Shown here one piece after another: positions 1 to 11,012 of a stretch of 64,000 bases of DNA. Source of the DNA: Pseudeuparius sepicola (lineage: Eukaryota > Arthropoda > Insecta > Coleoptera > Anthribidae); NCBI GenBank assembly GCA_963920635.1, contig OY987298.1:149394257-149458256 (forward strand), written 5' to 3'. Position numbers and translations under genes: made by a program. The notes beneath the pieces were generated by a model. That model did no database searches. It saw only the letters and a list, made by a program, of their open reading frames with translations, and was not told where the DNA came from. Every line of letters begins with the position of its first letter. Positions within the stretch are counted from its first letter, which is position 1.

Positions 1-292
1 CCTCATTTATAAGATCTTAAAAGCAGTGTTTTGCTTTATAAGTTACGAAAACCATGGGAAAAATAATAATTCCAGTGCGTATGCTCTTAAGATCTTATGA
101 TTAAAATGAAGACAGAGATGTTTGTCCTAAATTTTTGCCAGGTAAAATGTTATTAGATTTTATGCTATACAACTTAAAAAAATACGAAATGTAACGTCAC
201 TTTCGCTGTCGGCAACCCCCTCGTAAAATACTAATACTATAAGCATTTATATTATATATCTTAATAAAATTTTAATACATCATTACATTATA

Positions 293-1520
293 CAGGGTGT
301 AACTGAACTGATGGTCAAAAATGAAACCACGTATTCTTGGAGTCAAAATAAGGGCACTTCTTCACATATTTTTTTCTCCTACGGGCCATAGTTTTTTTTA
401 TACAGAGCGTAGAAATTTAGAGAAAAATACACATATTTCTTAGTATCTCTAGAAGTATACAAGATATTTTCTTCAAACTTGGCGTGTCACATGAGCGGAT
501 GAGCTGTCCAGTTTAAGGTTAATATAAAGCTTCTGAGGCCCCCAGTTACGGAGATACAGGGTGTTATTAAAATTACTTAGTTCAGAAAAATATGAATACC
601 CTGTATAATCGCATTTTTTAAATTTGTTTTGAATGGCAAATTCAATGGTCAACAAAAAGTACCTCTTAGTATTTTTTCATATTCTCAGTCGTTTCTTAAT
701 TATTTTCAAAGAACGGCAATGCTGCAATAAACAAGTCATTTTAAGAATAAATCTAACAATTGGTGGATGTCAATTAAACTTGGCATTATTTGAATCAGTT
801 GGCTGCCAACTTTGCACTTTAGTATCAATATTTTCAAAAATATTATTTTCATTCGAAGAATTGACTGATATGCACTTTTGCTACGGACTTGCCAATGGCA
901 ATAATAAACATGCGGAAACGCATAGTTGCCTGTATTGAAAGAGACGGCGGTCATTTCGAACATTTAATAATTTAATTTTCTAATAGCATTACGTTTCTTT
1001 TATTATCGTTTTTGCTTTTGTATATTGTTAAATAAAGTTTAATTGACATCCACAGATTGCTAGATTTATTCTTCTTCTATTGTTCATTGCAGCGTTGCCG
1101 TTCTTTGAAAATAATTAAGAAACGGCTGTGAATATGAAAAAATACTAAGAGATACTTTTTGTTAACCATTCTATTCACCACTCAAAACAAATTTAAAAAA
1201 TGCGATTATACAGGGTATTCACATTTTTCTGAACTAATTAATTTTAATAACACCCTGTATCTCCGCAACTGGGAGCCTCAGAAGCTTCATGTCAACCTTA
1301 AGTTTGACGGCTCATTTGCTCATGTGACATGCCAAGTTTGAAGAAAATATCTCGTATACTTCTAGAGATACTAAGAAATATGTGTATTTTTCTCCAAACT
1401 TCTACGCTCTGTATAAAAAAACTATGGCCCGTAGAAGAAAAAAATATATGAAGAAGTGCCCTTATTTTGACTCCAAGAATACGTGGTTTCCTTTTTGACC
1501 ATCAGTTCGGTTACACCCTG
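293..1520. mobile_element. Foldback DNA transposon, family 1, copy a
   Basis: The ends are CAGGGTGTAAC and GTTACACCCTG, each flanked by TA (291-292 and 1521-1522), as expected for a TA-targeting Tc1/mariner-like non-autonomous element. The two arms are inverted copies of about 480 bases around an asymmetric centre. No transposase is visible. A second copy in the same orientation lies at 38895-40127. Confidence 0.85.
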
Positions 1521-1712
1521 TATGTTGGAACAAGGAGTTATTTTGGGAATAATAAGATGCCTAACTAAAATTCATCGACCAATTGTTTTTTTTAATTTTT
1601 TTTACTCTTTTAAAGCATTTTTAATGCAGAATTATTTCTTCCTTTCTTGGTGTAATTATTTATATGCCAACAAACAAGCACGAGGGATGTTGACACATTA
1701 TCAAGAGTAATA

Positions 1713-1890
1713 TAACAAGTGGTGTGCCTATTATCGATAATATCTTTCGTTAATTTTATGAATTATAATTCCAAAGCTGAAAATTCCATGACTGCGCAGC
1801 AGGAGTGGTATTTTTTTAGCATTTGGATTATAATGAGTGATAAATTAACGAAAGATATTATCTATTATTAGGTATACCACGAGTTATCAA
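1713..1890. repeat. Short foldback repeat
   Basis: An arm containing ATCTTTCGTTAATTT (about 1743) is matched in inverse at about 1842-1860. The flanking GTGGTGTGCC and GGTATACCAC also pair. This is a small hairpin-type MITE with no coding content. Confidence 0.7.
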
Positions 1891-1979
1891 CCCATCTTCT
1901 TAAGAATAAATTAACTACAAGAATTATAAATATTTCCCCTCTTCGAAAATGTAATTTAAAAAATAAAAATAAAAAAGCA

Positions 1980-2051
1980 GCGACAACCGGGATTTGAACC
2001 CAGGACCTCTCGCACGCAAAGCGAGAATCATGCCCCTAGCCCAATGAGGCC
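1980..2051 (-). pseudogene. tRNA-Pro-derived tRNA-like sequence with a TGC anticodon
   Basis: Read on the minus strand this is a 71-72 base tRNA-like sequence. It has a B-box (GGGTTCAAATCCC), a perfect anticodon stem TCTCGC/GCGAGA and a loop TTTGCGT, which gives anticodon TGC (Ala). From recall of insect tRNAs, the D arm and anticodon arm resemble tRNA-Pro(TGG), so one G-to-C change would have produced the TGC anticodon. The acceptor stem is poor: about three of seven pairs mismatch. A T-rich tract follows, like a Pol III terminator. It is most likely a tRNA pseudogene or a SINE head; a working tRNA is less likely. Confidence 0.75.
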
Positions 2052-2547
2052 AGATGAATGTTTTACTTAACTAGTCATATATAAATTTAATTACCATGCT
2101 TAAAAGTTAAATTCTATTTGACATTTGATGTTTTTTTTTCTAATAGATATTTAACGATCAATGTCTTAACTGAAAACATATCTTCTAGTCCTATATTCAA
2201 TTTGGTGATGTGAAGAAGTTGTCGGGTTATCAGTTTTAGCTGCCACAATATTGGTTTAGCGTAACTAGGACATAACTAAGAGAGTAGGATTTCAGCGAAA
2301 ATACCACCAATGGTATTATTACTGAAATCATCATCTGATTGGTTAATATTTCAAAAATCATGTCATTTCATTGGTTCATATTGGCAGGCGTTGAATTCTC
2401 AATATAATAGCTTGTTTTGTTAAGCCCAGTTGCTAGAATTGTAATTACAAAAATGAGACGCAGAAAGCTTACTGATAAAAGTGTGAAATTATTATCCAAC
2501 AATGCCATAAAGGCAATCGGTAGAAAATTGCTTCACATTTTGTCATC

Positions 2548-3448
2548 CTAGACGTTGCTTTTACGTGAACTGATATCGCCATGCTCGTCAATTTGATGCT
2601 TTCTCAGTTCATATATTTCCTTAGATGTAAAAGAACATTTCTCGCAAATAAAAAGATCTAGGTTCTGATGTCTTTCTACATGACTTCTAAAGTAAGACCT
2701 TTTGAAAGTGTGATATGTACAATGTGGGCATTTGAAAGGCTCTACATCTTTGACATTATGCGCCTTGTAGAGGTGTCCTCTGAAAGATGGTCGGTCACAG
2801 CAAGAATACTCGCAGAATTGACAACTAAATCCTGGTTTGCGGTCATGAATCCACTTTTCATGCACTCTAACAGCGGACTGTGAGTATGAACTATAATCGC
2901 AACTAGGGCACTTGGATGGTTTGCACGAGGGGTCATTGTGAACTTCGGCTTGGTGCTTTTGCAAGTAGCCATGACTATTAACTCCGAAAGAACACTTTTT
3001 GCAATTGTACAAAAACCTTCCCTCGTGGGCCATCTTAACATGACGATTAAAACATGTTTTAGCAAAAGTAATGAAGCGACAGTGCGGGCATTTTAACGGT
3101 TCCGCATCTTTGACTTTGTGTTTCTTAAAGAGGTGTGCTCGGAATACTGATTGCGATGTGCAAGAATACTGACAGATTTTGCAACTAAATCTTGGTTTGA
3201 GAGTACGAACCATCCTTTCGTGTTGCCGGCATTTCAGCGGCTGCTCATCTTTGACTTCATGTTTCTTATAGAGGTGCGATTTGTACGACCGTGGATCCTT
3301 GCAAGAGTACTTGCAAAATTTGCAGCTTAATGGTTTTCTAGGAGTATAAACTCTCTTTTTGTGTAGTGTCACTTCGCACTTCTTGTCTGAACTGTCGTTA
3401 CAATTAGAATCTGTAGCATCGGAATCCTGGTGGTCATCATCGAAGTCG
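2548..3448 (-). CDS. C2H2 zinc-finger exon, unit A (terminal exon)
   Basis: This terminal exon is open for 299 residues to a TAG. It starts at a strong acceptor (pyrimidine tract CCTTCTTTTGCAG) whose first base completes a codon. The acidic leader (about residues 1-30, rich in D, S and N) is followed by eight intact C2H2 fingers and a collapsed second finger (one CxxC half deleted). Fingers follow the CxxCxY/F...HxxxxH pattern with non-canonical linkers, not TGEKP. They probably bind DNA in the nucleus. No initiation codon belongs to this exon: the in-frame ATG at 3483 lies in the presumed intron. The 5' exon is not identified. Downstream lie the tRNA-like sequence and a foldback element. Confidence 0.8.
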
Positions 3449-3589
3449 CTGCAAAAGAAGGAAATACTGTTAAATAAGAACAACTTCGTTTATATATAAG
3501 GGCTGTGCTGAACTCCTAGCCAAGCCTCCGGCGTGGCAATTGAACAGGAGTGTTTTCCTAGTGTTCTGAAGTTGTCCAGTTACCCAGAT

Positions 3590-4827
3590 TCATAAAAAAG
3601 ACATACAGAACTATAGGCACATTAGCCTTTTGAACAGTGTCGCTAAGATATTTGAGAGTATTCTTTATGACAATATATATGACTTTGTAAACATATAATC
3701 CTTGTTTATGCATACTCTAGTTAGCCAATGTTTGACACTGACATAAGGACAAGACAGAAATGCAGTAGATACAGGGGGCAGATTTTGCAAAAAATAAAGT
3801 TGTCCAGCTGGTTTTTGGTTGATTTTAATAGTGGAAAATTAGTAGGCAATGACTGAGCCACTTTAATTGTTGGCGCCATCTGTTGCTTGTATCCAATATT
3901 GCTCTCGTATCCTCATGACTCTGTCACACATTGGCTAACTAGGGATTCCATAGACAAGGATAGAATCAGTAAATTTCAGCATGGGCTTGTGAGTGACAAG
4001 TCCGCAGTGACTAATTTGCGTGAACTGTCTGAACAGATCTCGGGAGCGGTTACAGCTTTCTTTCTTTCGATAAAGTTAATCATCGTGTGCTTCTGAATAG
4101 GTTGATGGATTTTGATTTTTCCAGAGAGGCCTTCAACCTTTTGAAATCATATTTAATAGGAAAACGGAATAGGGTTAATATAGGGGGCTGTTTCTCTGAT
4201 GAATATGTTTCGACCTCAGGAGTCCCACAGGGAAGTAAGCTCGGGCCATTGCTCTTGTGTTGCTACATCCGCTAGCCTTATGTATGCTGATGATTTTAAA
4301 TTTATGAATAATATATGATAAGAAAGATACCGTTGATTCGCAAACTGACTTAAATTCAATTGTTGAATGGTTTAGTGACTGTAAAATGTCACGTAACTTA
4401 TCTTATCTTATCGAGGATTATCACATTAAGGATGCGCTAATACAAAGAAAAAGCACGACAAAAGATTTAGGAGTCACATTTCAGACAAATACCAAATTTA
4501 ACCTATTACAATGAAATTACTGACAGGGCCTATAGGGCTACGGGCTTTTTGATTCGTAATAGTGGCAGCTTAAGGATGGGCACTATAATCAGACTTTATA
4601 CTCCTCTAGTTAGACCGCATGTGGAGTACACTTCAAGCTTTTGGTTACTGGTGGCGCACTCACACTATGATGTGATTGAAAAAGTTCAGAAGCGATTTTT
4701 AAGGTTCTTATATGTCAGGAAGAATGGGAAATATCCGTACCTGTTACCTTACAGGGCGATGTCGGATACCTTTGATAGTAAACTAAAGACAAAATTAAAT
4801 ATATATTTATTGCTAAATAAAAAATAA
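3590..4827 (+). pseudogene. Decayed non-LTR retrotransposon, reverse transcriptase domain
   Basis: Frames interrupted by stops and frameshifts keep the order of a LINE reverse transcriptase: an ISLLNSVAKIFE block near 3612-3650, a QHGLVSDKS block near 3987, SGVPQGSKLGPLL near 4215-4250 and the catalytic YADD near 4277. A C-terminal block (LVRPHVEYTSSFW, about 4606) ends at 4827. An unrelated stretch of about 200 bases interrupts it near 3700-3890. The family is Jockey/CR1-like by motif. It is dead and sits in the flank upstream of unit A. Confidence 0.8.
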
Positions 4828-4829
4828 CA

Positions 4830-5188
4830 TAAAATTAATTGATATAAGCTTGAGATCTTAAGTAAATAAACATTTTTACAATCTTTTGTCATAAAGATTG
4901 TTGGTTTGGGAGTACATAGCAAAAGGCCAAAAAATAACTAATAACTTAGTTACTGCCTAAAAGAATGCAATAACCTCTATGTAATCTGGATGCCAATAAT
5001 CAGAGCTGGTCCAACAACAATCCTACTTTCATCGTTCTTGGACCAGCTCAGATTGTTGCTGTCATTTGGAAGTTATTGTCCCTCGTTGTAATTCCGTCTC
5101 TCAGCGGTTACAGGTAGGTAATATTTTAAGAAATCTTAATATAAAATTAATAGTTATTGTCTATCAATAACTAAAACTTTACTGATAG
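4830..5188. repeat. Segmental duplication block 1, copy 1
   Basis: This stretch is closely matched by 16590-16915, and more distantly by 35100-35300. It contains an inverted repeat, GAGCTGGTCCAA / TTGGACCAGCTC (5003-5049), preserved with one change at 16727-16773. No open frame of note. It appears to be part of the flank that is duplicated along with the zinc-finger exons. Confidence 0.75.
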
Positions 5189-5276
5189 TGGATACCACGA
5201 ATCTTGATCCCTGTGTCATAATGGTCGACAATCATTGTAAACCATTGTGACACAGGGATCAAGATTCGTGATATCT
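5189..5276. repeat. Hairpin MITE-like repeat
   Basis: Inverted arms of about 28 bases share ACGAATCTTGATCCCTGTG and its complement around a short loop. A second copy lies at about 16917-17003 within the duplicated block. No coding content. Confidence 0.8.
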
Positions 5277-5361
5277 AGCGTACATCATCTGAAAACGCAA
5301 CGACCTTAAAAATATCACAATACTATATTTTTTATATTCTATATCGAATATAAAAAATATA

Positions 5362-5963
5362 CACTGTGTCCCGGATAAGAATGAACAGCATGGGGATATT
5401 GCAAACGGTGAGAGATAGAGCAACGGTTAAATGGGGAAAAGTTGCGCAATTTCGAGGTCAATAAAATGGCACAAACAGATTTCTAATATCTTTTTTCGTT
5501 TTTGAGTTATTTTAACTTCTTATTATTAAATACAGGGCCGCATTAGAAAAAAATGAATAGAAAAAATGAATTTTCAGTATAATTGTCTCAAAACATTTTA
5601 AAAACATGCCGTGTCATACATCATGGTATTTGCAATGAAAGATGCTTTCAAAATCTGCAAAAAAAATCCAGGTCCATATTTAAAAAAATAAAGTTGAAGA
5701 TGGTTTCTCAAAAACGAAATGTTGAGATGTTGAAAGTGTCACAAGAAAGAGTTTTTCTTTTTTTCCTATCTGTGATAACAACTTCAGAAAATAATAAAAT
5801 CGAAAACGCAAAATTTTACTTTTTTCAAAATAACTCAAAAATAATAAAAAAAAGATATTATAAATCTGTTTGTACCATTTTATTGACCTTAAAATTGCGT
5901 AATGTTTTCCCCATTTAACCATTGTTATATCTTTCACCGTTTGCAAGATCCCCATGCTGTTCA
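5362..5963. mobile_element. Foldback element, CACTGTGTCCCGGATAAG family, copy 1
   Basis: The left end CACTGTGTCCCGG follows a TA at 5360-5361. The arm carrying GAACAGCATGGGGAT (about 5382) recurs in inverse as ATCCCCATGCTGTTC near 5949-5963. The outermost right terminus is missing. Copy 2 (17005-17438) keeps the right end, CCGGGACACATTG, but lacks the left arm. Open frames inside are arm artefacts. Confidence 0.7.
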
Positions 5964-6514
5964 AATCAAAACAAAACACAAATTTAAAAATCATAAGTCG
6001 GATTAACACCACGATGAGACAAGCTCGGTAGCATGAAAGCAGAGTTGCTCTGGAGTGTTCAAATTTGGTTTGTGGTTCAAACCCACTCACAAAGGTAGCC
6101 CTGGGTGGTCATTAGCAATGTCTAAAGTGATCTGTGCATTTGATACAAGTATGTAAAAGAAATATATTGTTATGTCGAAATTTGGCCACTATCGATAACT
6201 TTCAAAACTTTATTGAAATTTTAATTGAAATTTGTATCTTCTGAATGATTTTCTTGGCAATTTGACAGCATCTCCACAAAAAATTAACCTGAAGAAACGC
6301 GTGGGTGGTCTTGACCAAAATTACAATTTTTCTCGTGAACATAGACAAAGATTGTCAAGACCATTGTTGAAATTTCCGCGAGGCACACCAAATATTTCGC
6401 ATTAAATTTTATATAAAAATTAATGCCTAAATTAAAATAGCTAAGCCTCAACCTCAACTTAGTATCTAGTAATAAGAATTGCAAGACATTACAATTTATT
6501 TGTTGTCACTCTAA
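5964..6514. other. Intergenic, with a weak tRNA-like B-box
   Basis: AT-rich, with no convincing gene. A TGGTTCAAACCC motif near 6072-6083, with an imperfect A-box-like AGCTCGGTAGCATG near 6022, hints at a tRNA-derived SINE. No body or tail was confirmed. Confidence 0.35.
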
Positions 6515-8045
6515 CAAGTTGATGGCCACCATCCTGATTTTTTTCTAATTTATTAAATATTTCGTAAAGTATGCATAATATCAAAAAAACTCAAGACACT
6601 CTTTTTATGGAGAATTAAAAGTTACCTATAAAGAACAAATTTCAAGTCCATTGGTCAAAAACAAAACAGTTATTGAAAGTTATATGATTTGGCAATATGT
6701 TTTTTTTTTTATTTTGTTAATATCTGAAATAGTGGCAGTTTTGATTCAATCAGGACTTAATTTTTTTTTAAATATTTACCGGTGTCCAAAGAATATTCAT
6801 GATATTAACTGAGGTACGTCACCTACTATACAGTGTGTCCCAATTTGATACTGGGCACCTCAGAAATATATGAAAGGCAAGGGAAACAAATGGTGTCTAT
6901 TTTTTTATTGGTAGTCTCAAGGGAGAGTATCTCATAGGCAGGCAGGCGGTGGTATTTGGATGGGGTAATTATGGCCATGGCCTGCTATGATTTTTTGAAA
7001 TAGCAAATTTTCAAGAAACCCTATTAGGGATTTTTTTACGACAAAACTTATTCAGAATGAAAAACTGAGTGGATTCCCAAAATTTCAATTTATTTTTTCA
7101 CTATGAACAAGTTTCCTTAATAATATTTTGACATGAAAGCTCCAGAAAGGACACATTTCTAAGAAAAAAAGTGGGAGAAAAAGGCGAAAAAGCTAAAAAT
7201 CAATAGGGTTTCTTGAAAATTTGCTATTTTAAAAAATCATAGCAGGTCATTACATATTTACCCTATTTAAATACCACCACCTATGAGATACTCTCCCTTG
7301 GGACTACCAATAAAAAATAGAGACCATTTGTTTTCCTTGCCCTGCATATACTTCTGAGGTGTCCAGTATCAAATTAGGACACACTGTATATGCGGATGAT
7401 TTCAAGGCAAAGCTTAAATTCAGAATTATGTTTAGCTTCACTGCCACCAACCGAAGAATCTGCCAAACAGCACATTCTTAGGAAAGAATAAAGTACATTT
7501 CTTATTATGCTTACGTTGTATATATTTCAAAATTCAAGAATGGCTGGAGAACTGCCTCGACCCCCTTAAATATGGTTGGAGAACTGACGAAAATGGAGAT
7601 CTAGTACCTATTACCACAACACGTCATAGTGCATGATGATGAAGAAGACGATTTATAAAGTAAAATTAAATTTATTTTGATTACTTAGTGTCCTGGTTCC
7701 TGCCCAAATGTAAAATATTGTTCTTATTATATTTATTTGTTTTTCTACCCATACAAAAAATATTTAGATTTTTTCTTATTCTGCACAAAAAAGGTTCTTT
7801 CAGATTTTTTCTTTTTTTCTATTTTTCTATTCCAGATATTAACGGAATTTTAAAAAGTGCCATATTGCCAAATCATATAAATTTCCATAACTGTTTTGTT
7901 TTTTGGCCAATAGTCTTGAACATGTCTCCATTATAGGTAGCTTTTGATTCTCTATAAAAATGATCTCTTGAGTTTTTTTGACAAAATGCATACTTTACGA
8001 GATATTCAGTAAATTCAAAAAAATTCAAGATGGCGGATGGTTCCA
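6515..8045. mobile_element. Outer foldback element carrying a nested element
   Basis: Roughly 6520-6720 is the inverse of 7845-8040: for example CATACTTTACGAGATATT on the right matches AATATTTCGTAAAGTATG on the left, and ATATTGCCAAATCATATAA matches its complement. Between the arms lies the 6831-7386 element. The ends are not sharply defined. No gene was recognised inside. Confidence 0.65.
6831..7386. mobile_element. Foldback MITE, CAGTGTGTCCCAATTTG family
   Basis: The termini CAGTGTGTCC and GGACACACTG are flanked by TA at 6829-6830 and 7387-7388. The arms are long (about 230 bases) and include GCTATGATTTTTTGAAATAG and its complement. It is nested within a larger foldback and has no coding capacity. 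Confidence 0.85.
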
Positions 8046-8159
8046 AGTTCCGCCTATGCGACAAGGAGAGACTTTTGAGGGGTTAATTGACTACTCATTT
8101 CCGCAGAGATCACTTTGTTACTAATTTTTTCTACCTCAACCACCTATTTTGACTAGCCT

Positions 8160-8640
8160 ATATTTATATGCCTTTCTCAGACACTGCACTATGCACAATA
8201 TGCAATATCCTTTCCCGTGTCTGATTGTTTCTTAGCATGTTCTCGCATAAACTTTGACCTGCATACGATCACCAAAATTGCTGCTGCTCATCGGCTAATG
8301 CTTAATGAAACCAAAACTAATGTCGTTGTATTTGGTAATAAATGGGAAGAAATCTCCTCGGATCCTAACTTCGTTATAAAGTTAAACGGTACGACACTTA
8401 ATTACTCCCGCTCCTGCAAGAACCTTGGAGTATATATCGATAGTGACCTTCGCTTTGAAAAGCATGTGGAACACCTTGTGCAAAAATCTATTGGTAAGTT
8501 GAAATTGGTTTACCTTCACAAGGATATATTAGATCCTGATATAAATTAATCTTATGTGATGCACTTATCTTAGCTGTCTTACTGCAATGTACTCTACTGA
8601 TCCGCCTTGACACTGCAAAAACTTCAAAATAGTTGCGTTA
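8160..8640 (+). pseudogene. Non-LTR retrotransposon fragment (C-terminal part of RT)
   Basis: A 110-codon open stretch (8217-8549) carries HRLMLNETKTNVVVFG and SCKNLGVYIDSDLRFEKHV, the usual C-terminal region of a Jockey-type LINE reverse transcriptase. It continues past a stop with LCDALILS-like residues. The catalytic part is missing. It is a dead fragment close to the stop of unit B, which lies on the other strand. Confidence 0.8.
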
Positions 8641-8687
8641 TTATTATTATTATTTCTAATTGCCATTCGTGTCTTGTGATTTCTCCT

Positions 8688-9729
8688 TTATTCAGATATG
8701 TCCTCGGTGTCAACAGATTGTGTTTCAGGCACGGCTTCACATTTTGTCGTCTTAGAGGTTGCTTTTACGTGAACCGATAATTTGCTTTTTTCCACTATAT
8801 CCTTTGAACTGGAGGTATCATGATGCTCCTCAACTTGATGCTTTCTCAGTTCGCATATTTGCTTAGTTGTAAAAGAACACTTCTCGCAAATAAAAATATC
8901 TAGGTTCTGATGTTTACTTTTTATGTGATTTCTAAAGTTACCCCTTCTAAAACTGTAATAGGTACAATCAGGGCATTGGAAAGGGTCTACATCTTTGACA
9001 TTATGTGCCTTGTAGAGGTGTCCTCTGAAAGATTCGAGCGCAAAGCAAGAAAACTTGCACAATTGGCAACTAAATCCTGGTATGCGGGCATGGATTCGCT
9101 TTTCATGTTTTCTAACATCCGCCTGGTTGTACGAACTATAATCGCAATTAGGGCACTTGAATGGTTTGCACGAGAGGTCACTGTGAACCTCGGCTTGGTG
9201 CTTTTGGAAGTAGGCATGACTATTGACTCCGAAAGAACATTGTTTGCAATTGTAAAAGAACCTTCGCTCGTGGACCACTTTAACATGACAATCAATATTT
9301 CGTGTGGAAAAGGTAATAAAGGGACATTGCGGACATTTCAAAGGTTCCGTATGTTTGACTTTGTGTTTCTTAAAGAGGTGTGCTTGGAATACTGATTGGG
9401 ATTGGCAACAATACTGGCAGGTTTTGCAACTAAACCTTGGTTTGAGGGCATGGCGTTTCTTATGCAATTTAAAATCCCTCCGACAAAATGTGTGATACGA
9501 ACACTCTGAACATTTGAATGGTTTTATTTCCTTGACTTTGTGATTATTATAGAGGTGCGCTCTGAATGTTGGTCGGAATTTGCAAGAATACTCGCAAAAA
9601 TCACAGCTAAACGGTCCTTGAGAGGAATAAACTTGCTTCTTGTGTAGTGTCACTGTGCGCTTCCTGTCTGAACGGTTGTTGCAATTAGAATCTCCAGCAT
9701 CAGCATTCTGATTTTCATCATCCAAGCCA
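8688..9729 (-). CDS. C2H2 zinc-finger exon, unit B (terminal exon)
   Basis: Open for 346 residues from a CCTTCTTTTGCAG acceptor to a TAA. It has an acidic leader (LDDENQNADAG), nine intact C2H2 fingers in the order a-b, a-b-c-d, a-b-c (see the four-finger module in the findings), and a tail of about 50 residues containing KCEAVPETQ and ending DISE. Decayed traces of that tail follow units F and G and stand alone at 22 kb, so unit B seems to keep the ancestral C-terminus. All zinc ligands are present. Probably a nuclear DNA-binding protein. Initiation must come from an unseen upstream exon; an ATG at 9821 is in frame but lies in the presumed intron. Confidence 0.85.
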
Positions 9730-11012
9730 CTGCAAAAGAAGGCACTATTTAATGTTAAATAAGAGCATTTTTGCATAAATAAGTGGTGTAGAAAATACAC
9801 CGATGACAGTTTATTATTCATAAAGCAAGCATATGGTAGAAGAACTTTTGGGTAGAGAAATAAGAAAAATTATGAAGTTAAAAGTGAATGTAATAAAATT
9901 ATAAACAAACATAATACATCAAGTGAAATGTCAGGGACTATTTTCTTGGACAAAATTGAAGAATAACCAGTTTTTAAGAAAAAAACATATAGTATTTTCT
10001 ATTTTTCGAACTTACAGATATGTTACTATTTGGGAAGGAAAACTTTCAAATATATTTCCTATTGTCCTTCAAATTAGATCATAAGTAGGTACACGTATTA
10101 ATTACAAATGAAAATAAAAATATAAGAAACTTTGTATACAATCAAGAGCTTTTGTCTAAAGATTTTTGACAGATTTGTTGTCTGGTTTATTAAATTCAGA
10201 AAGTACGCCTTCTATACTTTACTGGTAAAATTCTTCTATGTTGTAGCAACTTTGTAAGATTGGCAATTCTCATCAAGTTAAAGTTAGTTGTTTCCAAATC
10301 AAATAATTTATTCATGTTATATGCAACATACAATGCTTAGATTAGTCAATATATGAGTAGAATAAGAATTTTTTTCAAATATGGAGACATCACACAACAA
10401 TATTTATTGGAGTATTTCCAAATTCAGAAAAAATGTAGAAACAATATTTACATAAATATTTTTTTATCAGGTATACAATATTTCTTCGGTACATCGGTGG
10501 AAACTTTTTCAGGTGACCTTGTGAATAGGTAAAAAAAAATTGTCCAAGTTATTTGAACAAAGCTCAAATGAGGTTATATATTGGTTTATAGAGTATATAA
10601 AACAAAAAATCATTGAGCTGGCAGTTCAGTGGTGGAAAGTTCTTCAGCTGATGCATTAAACATTTAATATTTTTGGTTAAATTTGAGTAATCTAAAGAGA
10701 TTGTGGTAAACAAATTGAGATTGTGGTAAACAAATTAAAAAAAAACATAAATTCGACAAAGCTGTTTATAATCTAAAGAGAATATGAAATATATCTTTAT
10801 CACTAACTATAGAAGAACATGCAATTAATTAATATAAGTTTAAGACGTTAAGTAAATAAACACAGGGTAGGAGATGCCTTGCAATTTGTAGCAAATTTTT
10901 AGTTATAGAACAGATATAAATAGCTTATCAAGATTTTATAACACTTTTATTAATTAACAAATATAATATAAAATTTTGTCTAAGCCCCTTGAATTTTTGA
11001 AACTCCTGTATA
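9730..11012. other. Intron or intergenic flank of unit B
   Basis: AT-rich with no recognisable gene. Near 10810-10870 lies a version of the flank motif (AATTAATATAAGTTTAAG, then AAGTAAATAAACA) that recurs about 0.7-1.1 kb upstream of several finger exons. From about 10710 onward it is duplicated at 17780-18070. Confidence 0.6.

Noticed and set aside
473..1341. A 60-codon frame (DYTGYSYFSEL...TLYLRNW) that recurs in four places, at 0.5, 1.2, 39.1 and 39.8 kb
   Set aside because: The four copies are the four arms of two foldback elements. The conservation follows from the repeat, not from protein selection, and arms on opposite sides read it on opposite strands.
6000..6085. Possible second tRNA gene
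   Set aside because: Only the B-box is convincing. I could not build acceptor, D and anticodon stems, so it is noted only as a weak SINE-like hint.
5583..6090. 111- and 136-codon frames on opposite strands
   Set aside because: They overlap each other within the arms of a foldback element and have low-complexity residues without any domain.
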